A DNA stretch of 64,000 nt, taken from the NCBI RefSeq assembly GCF_000154445.1, contig NZ_DS499566.1; one strand, given 5' to 3'. This document shows positions 27,078 through 36,624 of this stretch, piece after piece; the stretch's first letter is position 1; each line of letters starts with the position of its first letter. The stretch is from Intestinibacter bartlettii (GTDB lineage Bacteria > Bacillota > Clostridia > Peptostreptococcales > Peptostreptococcaceae). The notes below the pieces were generated by a model. That model worked only from the letters and a program-made list of their open reading frames with translations, was not told the DNA's origin and did no database searches. The position numbers were made by a program, and so were the translations under genes.

Positions 27078-27996
27078 ATTCTTCTAAACAACTGTAAAAA
27101 ATACCTTCCCTAATTCCATATGTATTTATAATGATTTTTTTACTATGTGTATAAAGCATAAAATACTTCATAAAATTAGAACTAGCACAGATTACATCTG
27201 CACGTTTTTTAGAAACTCCCTTTATATTTATTCTTTCATTATAATCTAAGCTACAAAGTTTATTATTTATATGAGATAAATCTGAGTAATTCATTTGGAA
27301 ATTATGCAATGAAGACTCAGTGTAACCTAGATGATTGCAAATATGAATTTGGGCTATATTTTTTATCGAACCACCTATAGTAACTATAGGAAGATTTCTT
27401 CCTTGTTTTAACCAATGATACTTATTAAATTCATTATATATATAATTTTTAAATTCATTTTTAGTAAAAGGAGATATTTTGTTAAATAAGTTAAATCTAC
27501 TAGAAAGAGGTATTGGTCCAAGTGGTAAACTTGCATAGTGTTTAAATTTATTGTTTTTAACTAAAGCGATTTCCACACTAGCACCACCCATATCTACTAG
27601 AAAATAATTACTATAATCTAATGTATTTACAGTAGATACATATCCAAGATAAGATTCCTCATATCCAGACAAAATTCTAACTTCAAATCCAGTTTCCTTT
27701 TTAATTTCATTTAAAATTACGTCTTTATTAGCACACTTTCTAAGTGTTTCAGTAGCTACAACTATAATTTTATCACATTCAAATAATTTACATTTTTCTT
27801 TAAAACTTTGTATACTTAAAATTAATTTATATATTCCTATCGCCGATAAATTCGGTATATCATCAATGTAATAGTCACTTAATCGTATTTGATGTTTTTT
27901 TTCAAACAGTACATTTATTTTTTTAGAATGTTTCTGCTCTGCAATTAATAACTTTAATGAGTTTGATCCTAAATCTATAATTCCAATTGACTTCAT
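27076..27996 (-). CDS. Ppx/GppA family phosphatase-like protein
   Basis: 306 residues of the actin-like ASKHA fold. Motifs are IGIIDLGSNSLKLLIAE (phosphate 1), VATETLRKCANKDVIL, LSGYEESYLGYV with the likely catalytic Glu, LVDMGGASVEIALV (phosphate 2) and VTIGGSIKNIAQ. Such short Ppx/GppA proteins lack the C-terminal HD-like domain of E. coli Ppx and hydrolyse polyphosphate or pppGpp; which one cannot be told. ATG start at 27996. Confidence 0.88.
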   Translation of the reverse strand: MKSIGIIDLGSNSLKLLIAEQKHSKKINVLFEKKHQIRLSDYYIDDIPNLSAIGIYKLILSIQSFKEKCKLFECDKIIVVATETLRKCANKDVILNEIKKETGFEVRILSGYEESYLGYVSTVNTLDYSNYFLVDMGGASVEIALVKNNKFKHYASLPLGPIPLSSRFNLFNKISPFTKNEFKNYIYNEFNKYHWLKQGRNLPIVTIGGSIKNIAQIHICNHLGYTESSLHNFQMNYSDLSHINNKLCSLDYNERINIKGVSKKRADVICASSNFMKYFMLYTHSKKIIINTYGIREGIFYSCLEE

Positions 27997-28194
27997 ATTA
28001 ATTACATCCCCACCTTTGCATATAGATTAATTATATACAAATCTGTTTAAAATAGGAAGAATTTATATATAATTAATTATAAAAATTCAAAAATAATGAA
28101 AAAAATATGTATATATTAAATTTTATTATTATAATTGTAATATAAAGTAAAAATATATCTATATTAAAAATTTAGTAAAGGAAGGAATGAAATA

Positions 28195-28998
28195 ATGAAA
28201 AAAATAGGATTTATAGGAGCAGGTAATATGGCAGGTGCCATAATTGGAGGGATTGTAAAATCTAATTTGGTAAAATCAGAAAATGTAATCGCTAGTGCAA
28301 AGACAATGGCAAATCTTGAAAGATTACAACAAGAATATAATATAAATGTGACTTTAGATTCAAAAGAAGTTGTAAAAAATTCTGATATAGTATTTATGGC
28401 TGTAAAACCAAATATATTTGATGGTGTATTAGAAGGAGTAGCAGATTTAATAGATGATAAAAAAATAGTTGTTTCGATAGCAGCAGGAAAGAGTATAGAA
28501 GCAATTGAAAATATAATAGGAGCTGATAAAAAAATAGTTAGAACTATGCCAAACACTCCTGCACTTGTAAATGAAGGAATGTCAGCTTTATGCCCAAATA
28601 AAAATATAGAAGATGAAGAGTTAAAAATAGTAAAAGATATATTTGATTCTTTTGGAAAAAGTGAAGTAGTTGGAGAATATTTAATAGATGCAGTAATTGG
28701 AGTAAGTGGTTCTTCACCAGCATATGTATTTATGTTTATAGAAGCAATGGCAGATGCAGCAGTTATGGCTGGTATGCCTAGAAAACAAGCGTACAACTTT
28801 GCAGCACAATCAGTTTTAGGTTCTGCTAAAATGGTGCTTGAAAGTGGTAAACATCCAGGTGAATTAAAAGATATGGTTTGTTCACCAGCAGGAACAACAA
28901 TAGATGCAGTAAAAGTATTAGAAAATGAAGGGATGCGCTCAGCCGTTATAAATGCAGTTTGTGCTTGTGTTGAAAAATCTAGAGAAATGAGCAAATAA
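28195..28998 (+). CDS. proC: Pyrroline-5-carboxylate reductase
   Basis: 267 residues, standard length. The N-terminal NAD(P)H motif is IGFIGAGNMAGAIIGG; the C-terminal dimerisation domain contains DAVIGVSGSSPAYVFMFIEAMADAAV and the family signature HPGELKDMVCSPAGTTIDAV. It makes proline from pyrroline-5-carboxylate, last step of proline synthesis. ATG behind AAGGAAGG; the ABC ATPase gene follows after 19 bases. Confidence 0.97.
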   Translation: MKKIGFIGAGNMAGAIIGGIVKSNLVKSENVIASAKTMANLERLQQEYNINVTLDSKEVVKNSDIVFMAVKPNIFDGVLEGVADLIDDKKIVVSIAAGKSIEAIENIIGADKKIVRTMPNTPALVNEGMSALCPNKNIEDEELKIVKDIFDSFGKSEVVGEYLIDAVIGVSGSSPAYVFMFIEAMADAAVMAGMPRKQAYNFAAQSVLGSAKMVLESGKHPGELKDMVCSPAGTTIDAVKVLENEGMRSAVINAVCACVEKSREMSK

Positions 28999-29017
28999 AT
29001 AATATTGGAGAGTCTTA

Positions 29018-29797
29018 ATGGAGGAGAAAGTAATAGAAATAAAATCCCTTGGGGTTAATTATGGGGAAAAAGAAGTTTTAAAAAATATAGATTTAAATGT
29101 TTATAAAGGGACTATAATCGGCTATATCGGTCCAAATGGGGCAGGAAAGAGTACAACTATAAAAATACTTTTAGGACTAAATAGAAATTATAGTGGAGAA
29201 GTAAAAATATTTGGACAAGATATAAAAAATCAAAATTATAACTTCAAAAAAAATATCGGATATGTTCCAGAGGTAGCAAAATTGTACGAAAATTTAACAG
29301 CAAGAGAGTATTTAACTTTTATAGGTCAACTTTACAATTTATCTTATGATGATTGTGACAAAAAGGCACATGCTCTTATGGAGATTTTGGGAATAGAACA
29401 TGCATATGAATCGAGATTATCATCTTTTTCAAAAGGTATGAAACAAAAAGTTATTATAATATCGGCGCTTATGCATAATCCAGACATATTATTTTTAGAT
29501 GAACCTTTAAGTGGATTAGACGCGAACAGTGTACTTGTTATAAAAGAAATAATATCTAAGTTAAGAGATGAGGGAAAAACTATTTTCTATTCTTCTCACA
29601 TTATGGAGGTAGTTGAAAAAATAAGCGACAGGATACTTTTGTTAAAAGATGGAAGAATAATTGCAGATGGTAATTTTGACGAAATAAAAAAACTAAATAA
29701 CAAAGAATCATTAGAAGAAGTATTTAACGATTTAACAGGATTTGAAGATCATTCTATGATAGCAGACAAATTTATAAAAGTTATAAAAGAGGTATAG
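29018..29797 (+). CDS. ABC exporter ATP-binding protein
   Basis: 259 residues. Walker A GPNGAGKSTT, signature FSKGMKQKVI, Walker B ILFLDEPLSGLDA and switch His in SSH, of the CcmA/EcsA-type group that works with separate ABC-2 or exoprotein-type permeases. Its permease should be the next gene, which starts 2 bases later but is frameshifted, so the system may be inactive in this strain or sequence. Confidence 0.9.
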   Translation: MEEKVIEIKSLGVNYGEKEVLKNIDLNVYKGTIIGYIGPNGAGKSTTIKILLGLNRNYSGEVKIFGQDIKNQNYNFKKNIGYVPEVAKLYENLTAREYLTFIGQLYNLSYDDCDKKAHALMEILGIEHAYESRLSSFSKGMKQKVIIISALMHNPDILFLDEPLSGLDANSVLVIKEIISKLRDEGKTIFYSSHIMEVVEKISDRILLLKDGRIIADGNFDEIKKLNNKESLEEVFNDLTGFEDHSMIADKFIKVIKEV

Positions 29798-29799
29798 AT

Positions 29800-31424
29800 A
29801 TGGAAGATTTTTTTAGTTTAAAGATTTTAGATTTATTTAGACCTCTATTTGAAGCTTTTGGTGTAGAATACGAAAAAATGAGACTTATAGTGAGTATGAA
29901 GCTTACTTTAGATAAGAGGAAAAATAACTCAAGTGAAAATAAAAATTCATTGATGCAGTCTGTTATTTTATATTTAGTAATAGGACTTGTCGCATCTAGG
30001 ATAATAGTTATGCCCAATTGATATTATGACAAAGATGACAGTTTTATTTGCGCTTATATTTGTAATGCTTTTTAACTTGTTTTATAACAGATTTTTCATC
30101 TGTAATTTTAGATACATACGATAGACATATTATAGGCATTACAGATGTTAAGGATATAACTTTAAATATGGCAAAAATAGTACATATAATTATATATATT
30201 TCGATAATAAGTTTGTCTATAAGTGCTTTTTCAATTCTTATGATTTTAATGGCATATAATATAGGATTTTGCCTGTTATTTATTTTATGTATGATACTTA
30301 TGGACTTTTTGTTGATTATGATGACGTCTGTTATTTATTATCTACTTATAAAAATATTTAAAGGCGAAAAGTTAAAAGATGTATTAAATTTATTTCAAAT
30401 ATTTATGATTTTTGTTTTTTCAATTATGTATTATTTTATTACAAGTTCATTAAGTGATATACAAATAAATTATACATTTAGCATAAATGCATATGATTTA
30501 TTTATTCCATTTATGTGGTTTGCATCTTTATTTTGTGTTATTTTTTATGGAAAAATACAAACACTATATATAATTATGGCTATCTTAGGAATAATTGTAC
30601 CTATTTTATCTATTTTAATATATATAAAATTGACACCAGCTTTTGAAAGAAACTTAGATAAACTTGAACAAGTATCGTATAATGAAAAAGATTCAAAATC
30701 TAAAAAGAGTTTTGCCTCAAAATTGGCTAATAAGATATGTAAAAATAATGAAGAAAAATCATTCTTTGAATTTATATATACTAATTTAAGTAGAGACAGG
30801 GAATTTAAGACGAGAGTTTATCCAACTTTGGCAAGTGGGATAATAATGCCACTTGTTCTTTTGTTTGTAACTTATGACAGAAGTATTAGTATAATGGAAT
30901 ATTTAAAATCTCTAAGTACGACAAATAATTTTTTAAATATTTATTTAGCAGTAATTCTTTTACAAAACTGTATTTTACTATTGAAATATTCAAAAGAGTA
31001 TGAAGCATCATTTATATATGATGTTCTTCCAATAAGTAAAAAGAAAAATATATACAGTGCAGAATTTAAAGTTATAATAATTAAATTATTTGTACCTATA
31101 TTTATAATAATAGGAATTCCATATTTGATTTTATTCAAAGCAAAATTTATTGTGCATTTGCTTATAGCATTTGTATCTACAATTTTTATTTCGATGGGAA
31201 CTTTTAGAGTAAATGATAAGTCACTTCCATTTTCAGAAGATTATGCAGTTACTGCAAATACATCTAATTTTTTAAATATAATAAAATCAATTGGATTTGT
31301 AGGGGCTGCTGTATTATTGCATTATTTAATAATATTAAAAGCGCCATATATTTTCAGTGTGGCTTACTTAATTTTATTAATATTGATTATGAAAATTATA
31401 TGGAATAAAGTTTTCGATATATAA
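29800..31424 (+). pseudogene. ABC exporter permease disrupted by two single-base insertions
   Basis: The first frame (29800-30021) ends at a stop inside a membrane helix (VILYLVIGLVASRIIVMP). Reading on after skipping one A of the AA pair at 30016-30017 gives IDIMTKMTVLFALIFVMLF, and skipping one A of the AA pair at 30074-30075 continues with TCFITDFSSVILDTYDRHI into the long frame that runs to 31424. With both corrected the product is a polytopic protein of about 540 residues, a natural partner of the ATPase encoded just upstream. Either true decay or sequence errors; the start ATG and the downstream part look intact. Confidence 0.75.
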
Positions 31425-31434
31425 ATAATATTAA

Positions 31435-31460
31435 AATGAGGTCATATATATGACCTCATT
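31435..31460. terminator. Palindromic terminator between convergent genes
   Basis: A perfect palindrome with arms AATGAGGTCATAT and ATATGACCTCATT separates the plus-strand permease from the minus-strand DUF1002 remnant. The flanking T run is weak. Confidence 0.6.
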
Positions 31461-31495
31461 CTTAATTTAACATTATTGAATTTACCTTATGATTT

Positions 31496-32395
31496 TTAGT
31501 TTGTATCAAAATGTTCTGTATCTGTTTGTACTTCTGGGTTTAATGTATTATCTGATGAATTATTGTCATTACTTTGATTTTGATCATCAGAGTTATCATT
31601 TGTATTATTGTCTAGATTTTCATTATTGTTATTTGCATCGCTATTACTGTCAGTATTATTATCGCTATTATTTAAATTACTATTGTTATTATCGTTATTG
31701 CTATCTGGATTAGTCATTGTAGTTCCGTTATTTTGGTTTGAATTATTATCAGAACCACCATCTGAGCTATCAGATGAGAATAAACTTTTAAACCAGTTTA
31801 CTATTTTAGTTAAAAATCCTTCAGCTTCTTCTTTAGAAGGTAAATTTTCAGCAGCTTTATCAGTTGCATCTATTATAGAATCTTTACCTAACATAGAGTC
31901 GTTAGTATCTCCTAATATACCTAAATCTTTTGAACTTGAGAATAAATTAGAGAACCAATCACCTATACCACTAAAGAATGAGCCTATAGAATCAAGTATT
32001 CCAGAATTATTTAAATCTTCACCAGCATCTTTTAAATTATCTTTTACAACATCAGATACATTGTTTAAAGTAGCTTTCATTTCATTGTAATCGTAATGTT
32101 GAGCAGCTATTTTTTCCATTAAAGCGATTATTTTGTCAACTTGAGCATCTGTTAATTGAACATTGTAATTGTTTGTTATATTGTTTATTGTGTTTGCAAT
32201 TTGAGTTTTATCACTTGTATTATTTTTTATAATATCAGCTTTAACATCATTTATTATACCTGTAGCCTTATCTTGGCCAATATCATCACCTAAATCTCCT
32301 GTAGTTATTAATTCTTCAGAAGCAAGTTCTTTTTTATCTTCATCAAGGTTTTTGCCAGTAGCATTTTCAAACGCCTTCATTACACCAGTTAATGC
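31496..32395 (-). pseudogene. DUF1002 (YpuA-like) gene Y, detached C-terminal part
   Basis: The C-terminal two thirds of a secreted DUF1002 protein: TGALTGVMKAFENATGK, LASEELITTGDLGDDIG, NTINNITNNYNVQLTDAQ, then a Trp/Phe-rich stretch and a roughly 90-residue Asn/Asp/Ser-rich tail. It has no signal peptide and no ribosome site before its first ATG (32380). The frame is open up to the direct repeat at 32396-32403, where the 13-kb insertion begins. Its N-terminal part lies at 45411-45828; joining the two across the repeat restores SGTGALTG without loss or gain of a base. Confidence 0.85.
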
Positions 32396-32403
32396 ACCAG
32401 TAC
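32396..32403. repeat. Left direct repeat (attachment core) of the 13-kb element
   Basis: ACCAGTAC, identical to 45403-45410. In the gene Y strand it reads GTACTGGT and encodes part of Ser-Gly-Thr-Gly. The bases on either side differ between the copies, so the core is exactly 8 bp. Confidence 0.75.
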
Positions 32404-32481
32404 TTATCTGTATAATATTATAGAATAAAGGTTATATTATGATTATAATGGATATAAAGTGTTGTAAATACTAACTTATGT

Positions 32482-32514
32482 ATTTCTATATAGTTATTGA
32501 TAAGTTGTAGAAAT
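32482..32514. repeat. Palindrome near the left end of the element
   Basis: ATTTCTATA (32482-32490) and TGTAGAAAT (32506-32514) face each other with a 15-base spacer. The same arm sequence recurs in two palindromes near the right end, suggesting recombinase-binding or operator sites. It also lies in the promoter region of the recombinase operon. Confidence 0.45.
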
Positions 32515-32568
32515 ATATGATATACTTATGTTAAGTTAAAAAGATAAAAAAGAGAGGTAGGAAGATGG

Positions 32569-33909
32569 ATGATTATATATAAAGTAAAGGAACAAGTGAT
32601 AAATGATATATCAGGATGGAAACCAAAAGATAGATATGCAGTATTAATAGTAGAATCAGATGAGGCAAATCCATTGGTATGGAAACCTAGTCCTCTAACT
32701 GAATTTCTAGAAGTATATATGTCAGAAAAAGCTGTTAATACAAAAATTCACTATGGATATGTAATATGTGATTTTCTCAATTACTTAAAGCTACAAATAG
32801 AATTAGGTGAAGATGAATGTTTTGACATATTACAAGAAGAAGGTATATATGGTTTGAATTTTATTCATGCATCTAAATACTTAACATATATAGGAACAAG
32901 AAAGACAAAGGTAAATAAGCAAGGAGAAGAAGAACTAGTAGTAAATAATTATTCTACAGTAAAAAGAAAAGAAAATATACTTATATCATTTTACACGTTT
33001 TTAAATAAGAAAAAGATACTTACAAATAAAGATGCTATAGTTGAACATAAAGTAGTACCAATAAAAAACAGGGGGAACGTAACATCAAAAGGAAAGAGAG
33101 TATCAATATCTCCATTTAAAGATAGTCTTGAGTATAAAGTATTTTATCCACCTACTAATCCAACAAATAGCTATGGAGAAAGTATTAAGGCGATAAAATT
33201 AGCAGATATGAAAAGAGTAACATGGGAATTGTTCTTAGAATATGCAAGAGAGAATTATCCTGACATAGCACTAGGTGTAGCTATGCAGTTTATGGGGGGA
33301 TTAAGATTAGGTGAAGTTGTAAATTTAACTATAGATGCAGTAGAAGTAAATAGAGATAAAGATAAGTTATTTTTAGATATAAATGATAGGCAATTATTTT
33401 TATTTAAAAGTTTAAAGAGTAAAAAATCACAAGTTAAATTCGCAAGGGAAAATCAAGTTGTATTTAATTGGAATCAAGAATTATTTAACATATGGGATGA
33501 ACATATGAAGTACTTATCTAAACTAAAGAAAAGAACTAATATTAAAGCTTTATTTGTTAATAAAAAGGGAAATCCGATGACAGGTGATGTATACGAAGAA
33601 AGATTTAAAAAATTAAAATCAGATTTTATAGAATTTCTTGAAAATTCTAAGCCAGTTGAAAGCAAGACTCTTAAGAAATACGCATGGTCTACTCATATAG
33701 GTAGACATGTATTTACTAATTTTATAATAAAAACTGGATTAGCTAATAACTCTATGGGAGTTCCTGATGCTAAAATAGTTGCAAGTCTTAGAGGAGATAG
33801 GAATTTATCGTCTGCATTAGCTTATATAGATAGAATAGCAATGGTAGAAGCTATTGATGAAAACTTACAAAATTTAAGCAAAGAAGCCTTAAAAGAAGAA
33901 AGGGTATAA
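32569..33909 (+). CDS. Tyrosine recombinase 1 (TnpA-like)
   Basis: 446 residues. The C-terminal catalytic domain shows the first Arg in MQFMGGLRLGEVVNL, HIGRHVFTNFI for the His-x-x-Arg pair, and the nucleophile Tyr in SSALAYIDR; the usual second His/Trp motif is degenerate (LRGDRN). An N-terminal SAM-like DNA-binding domain (about 40-140) precedes it. ATG at 32569 with AGAGAGGTAGG upstream. First gene of a four-gene operon; probably one of the strand-exchange enzymes of the element. Confidence 0.88.
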   Translation: MIIYKVKEQVINDISGWKPKDRYAVLIVESDEANPLVWKPSPLTEFLEVYMSEKAVNTKIHYGYVICDFLNYLKLQIELGEDECFDILQEEGIYGLNFIHASKYLTYIGTRKTKVNKQGEEELVVNNYSTVKRKENILISFYTFLNKKKILTNKDAIVEHKVVPIKNRGNVTSKGKRVSISPFKDSLEYKVFYPPTNPTNSYGESIKAIKLADMKRVTWELFLEYARENYPDIALGVAMQFMGGLRLGEVVNLTIDAVEVNRDKDKLFLDINDRQLFLFKSLKSKKSQVKFARENQVVFNWNQELFNIWDEHMKYLSKLKKRTNIKALFVNKKGNPMTGDVYEERFKKLKSDFIEFLENSKPVESKTLKKYAWSTHIGRHVFTNFIIKTGLANNSMGVPDAKIVASLRGDRNLSSALAYIDRIAMVEAIDENLQNLSKEALKEERV

Positions 33910-33914
33910 AGTAT

Positions 33915-36620
33915 ATGAGTCATAAACTAAAATATGAGTTTGATAATAATGAAGATAAAGCGAACTATGTAAGTAAAGAAGAATTTTGCAATATGTTAGA
34001 TATATCAGAAAAATATTTTAACGATGTAAATAAAACTGTAGCTAAAGTTGTAAGAATGTTTAATATAAAGAAATTAAATATAAGTAGGTTTGAGGTTTAC
34101 TATAATAAGGATGATATACAAAAATCAATAAATGAATTGTGTGAATTTCAAAATACTCATATAAATGGAGCTGAAGCTAAGAAAATGTGTTCTAATTTAT
34201 CGGAAGAAGGAATCAAAAGTATTTTAATTCCTTCGCATTATAAGTTGATTTGTAGAGACACATTAAATGAAATTTGGAACATAAAAGTTGTATATAAAAA
34301 ATCAGAAATAGATGATTATATACAATCTAGAGCAGAAATAGATAGAAAAATAGAGTCAGGGGAATATTTATCTACTAGTGATGCTAGTAAGATGCTAAAT
34401 ATGAGCGACAGAATGTTTTTAAAGCTAAAACAGTCTATTGATATGAATGAAATAAGATATTATCAAGGATTTTATTTTGAGAAAAATGTAATAGAAAAAC
34501 TAGTGAAAGAACAGGAAGAATTCTTTTCTGAATATATACCAAAATCAGTTGTAAAAAATAAATATTTTACACCTAAAACATTTCCTTCACATGAGGAAAA
34601 ATTAACTAAATATGAAGCACCTAGAATAGCCTATACTTTAGAATATACTTCAACTATGATTAAAGATAGCTCATGGTTTAAGATATCTGAGGTTGAAGAA
34701 TTAGCTAAAGAATTAAGTGAAAAAAAGAGAACCATAAAAAAAGAAAGAACTAAGGCTAAGAAAAAAGAATCAGAAAAAACAGAAGAAAATGCAGTAATAA
34801 ATGATAAAGAGTTAGAATTTAACATGGTACTTACAAAAATAGATTACAATTCACCTGGGTATGATATAAATCATGATATATTGGGTTCAACGTATTTTCA
34901 TACTTTTCAAATTAGACTCAATGAATTAAATGACTGGAATGGATTTAATCCAAACTCAGAGTACACAAATGGAAAGTGGTTTGGGTATATAAAAGATAAA
35001 TTAGATTCTATGAGAGCTAATGAAAAAGTATCAAATGCTAGAGTGAATCATTATGTTAGATGTACCTTAGCACTAAAATCTATGTTAGATTATTATGGAT
35101 TAGATGAAGTTTACTCTCTTACAACAAACCAAATAAATACTTATTTTAATATAATAAAAACTAATATTATCAGGATAAATATCTATGAATTTTTAGGTCT
35201 AGTCAGTAAGGATGTACAGTTAGTTTCAGGGAATAAAAGATGCGGATTTAGAATGGATAAAATATATAGCCCTCATAGAAGAGAGTCTTCTAAAACAATA
35301 GATGATATATATGATTTTGATGTGTACTCAGATTTATTTAAATACTTAGTAGATATAGACTTGCACGTTAAAAATAGTATATATGATATTAAAGTTAAAA
35401 ATAGCATAAGATACGCATCCACATGGTTATATGTAATGTTGCACATGAACAATGCATGGAGAAATGGCGATGTTACTGAGTTTCCTAAATTAGATATAGA
35501 TGATTTGTTAGACGAGTTTAAAATTTATGAGTATAGTTGGTTTGAAAATAATAAACTTAGCATAGCAAAAGCTAGAGCTGTAATATCAAGGGTTATACAA
35601 CATGAATTTAAAATATCAAAAACGCAAGTGAAAGGAACTTTCTTTTGCTCGGATGAATTAGCTCCTTCTATGGCTACTAACATTCTGATTTTAACTTTAT
35701 ACCATAAAAGTAGAAGTATAATTTCAAATAATAGCACACTAATGGATTTTGGAACTAAATATAATAAAGTTGGAGATAGTCATTTTAATAAATTCTTTAA
35801 AGAATTCAAACATAAAAACTTTAAATTCTTATCAAGGACTATGAATAAAACAGTTATGACATTTGTATACTATTTAGCTAATTTATCAGGTGATTCTAAA
35901 GCATTGATATATGCACAAAAACTGAGAGAACATTTGTCAGAAGATTCAACTCTTCATTATTTAAACTTAGACAAAAGTAAGATAGAAAGTTTAAGTAAGC
36001 AATTATTTATGAGAGGTGAATTTGGATATATAACTAATATGCTACTAACTAGAGTATATGATGAAAATGTAACTAATTTTGAAGAAGCAACAGAAGCTAT
36101 AGTAAGAATTAATGATATATTTGGAGATGTATTTAAAATTCATTCAACGGCAGGATTTTTAAATACTATTAGGGTTGAGAGGCAAGCGGTAATAGATACC
36201 CTGGCAGAAAAAAGCTTTAATGAATGTCAAGAAATATTAACAGACTTATTTGCAAGGAAACTGCCTTCGAGAGAAGATAATGTACAGTGCTTAGTATCTA
36301 AAGAAGGTTGTAAAAGAATAGACCTTAAATCATGCTTTGAGTGCCAATACCATATACCATCAATATATGCATTAACAACATTATGTGAAAGTATGATAGA
36401 AGATATGAAGAATTATCATAATGTAAAAGGTGTAAAAAAATATAAGCTTGCATTATCTATTGATAGAAAAAGTATTCTCTTGAAAGAAGCTATGGATATA
36501 CTAACTCCTGAGTATGTATATAACTGTTTAGGTTTAACTAGGGATGAATTTAAATCACAATTAAATTTAATTGATATGCCTGAAGATTTTTTAGAAGATA
36601 AAGAACTTTTAGAAAGGTAA
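33915..36620 (+). CDS. Large tyrosine-recombinase-like protein (901 aa)
   Basis: Much larger than usual integrases. The N-terminal 300 residues contain two helix-turn-helix-like segments (YVSKEEFCNMLDISEKYF and LSTSDASKMLNMSDRMFLKL) and a very basic stretch (KKRTIKKERTKAKKKESEK). The recombinase-like domain follows, with a first Arg in NNAWRNGDVTEF, a degraded second motif (LSRTMNKTVMTF, Ser in place of His) and a candidate Tyr in TLHYLNLD. Near the C-terminus C-x5-C-x6-C-x2-C (CLVSKEGCKRIDLKSCFEC) looks like a zinc site. It starts 5 bases after recombinase 1. Probably an accessory or weakly active partner in the complex. Confidence 0.75.
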   Translation: MSHKLKYEFDNNEDKANYVSKEEFCNMLDISEKYFNDVNKTVAKVVRMFNIKKLNISRFEVYYNKDDIQKSINELCEFQNTHINGAEAKKMCSNLSEEGIKSILIPSHYKLICRDTLNEIWNIKVVYKKSEIDDYIQSRAEIDRKIESGEYLSTSDASKMLNMSDRMFLKLKQSIDMNEIRYYQGFYFEKNVIEKLVKEQEEFFSEYIPKSVVKNKYFTPKTFPSHEEKLTKYEAPRIAYTLEYTSTMIKDSSWFKISEVEELAKELSEKKRTIKKERTKAKKKESEKTEENAVINDKELEFNMVLTKIDYNSPGYDINHDILGSTYFHTFQIRLNELNDWNGFNPNSEYTNGKWFGYIKDKLDSMRANEKVSNARVNHYVRCTLALKSMLDYYGLDEVYSLTTNQINTYFNIIKTNIIRINIYEFLGLVSKDVQLVSGNKRCGFRMDKIYSPHRRESSKTIDDIYDFDVYSDLFKYLVDIDLHVKNSIYDIKVKNSIRYASTWLYVMLHMNNAWRNGDVTEFPKLDIDDLLDEFKIYEYSWFENNKLSIAKARAVISRVIQHEFKISKTQVKGTFFCSDELAPSMATNILILTLYHKSRSIISNNSTLMDFGTKYNKVGDSHFNKFFKEFKHKNFKFLSRTMNKTVMTFVYYLANLSGDSKALIYAQKLREHLSEDSTLHYLNLDKSKIESLSKQLFMRGEFGYITNMLLTRVYDENVTNFEEATEAIVRINDIFGDVFKIHSTAGFLNTIRVERQAVIDTLAEKSFNECQEILTDLFARKLPSREDNVQCLVSKEGCKRIDLKSCFECQYHIPSIYALTTLCESMIEDMKNYHNVKGVKKYKLALSIDRKSILLKEAMDILTPEYVYNCLGLTRDEFKSQLNLIDMPEDFLEDKELLER

Positions 36621-36624
36621 TAAA

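Noticed and set aside
28164..28994. 276-codon minus-strand frame over proC
   Set aside because: Antisense of a certain proC gene; Ser/Ile/Phe-rich composition and no ribosome site.
31489..31713. Plus-strand Tyr/Cys-rich open frame opposite the DUF1002 tail
   Set aside because: It is the complement of an Asn/Asp/Ser-rich repeat tail on the minus strand; its strange composition is a by-product, and it has no ribosome site.
31608..32090. 160-codon Leu/Ser-rich plus-strand frame
   Set aside because: Antisense shadow of the DUF1002 gene Y remnant; the minus-strand frame has clear family similarity and this one has none.
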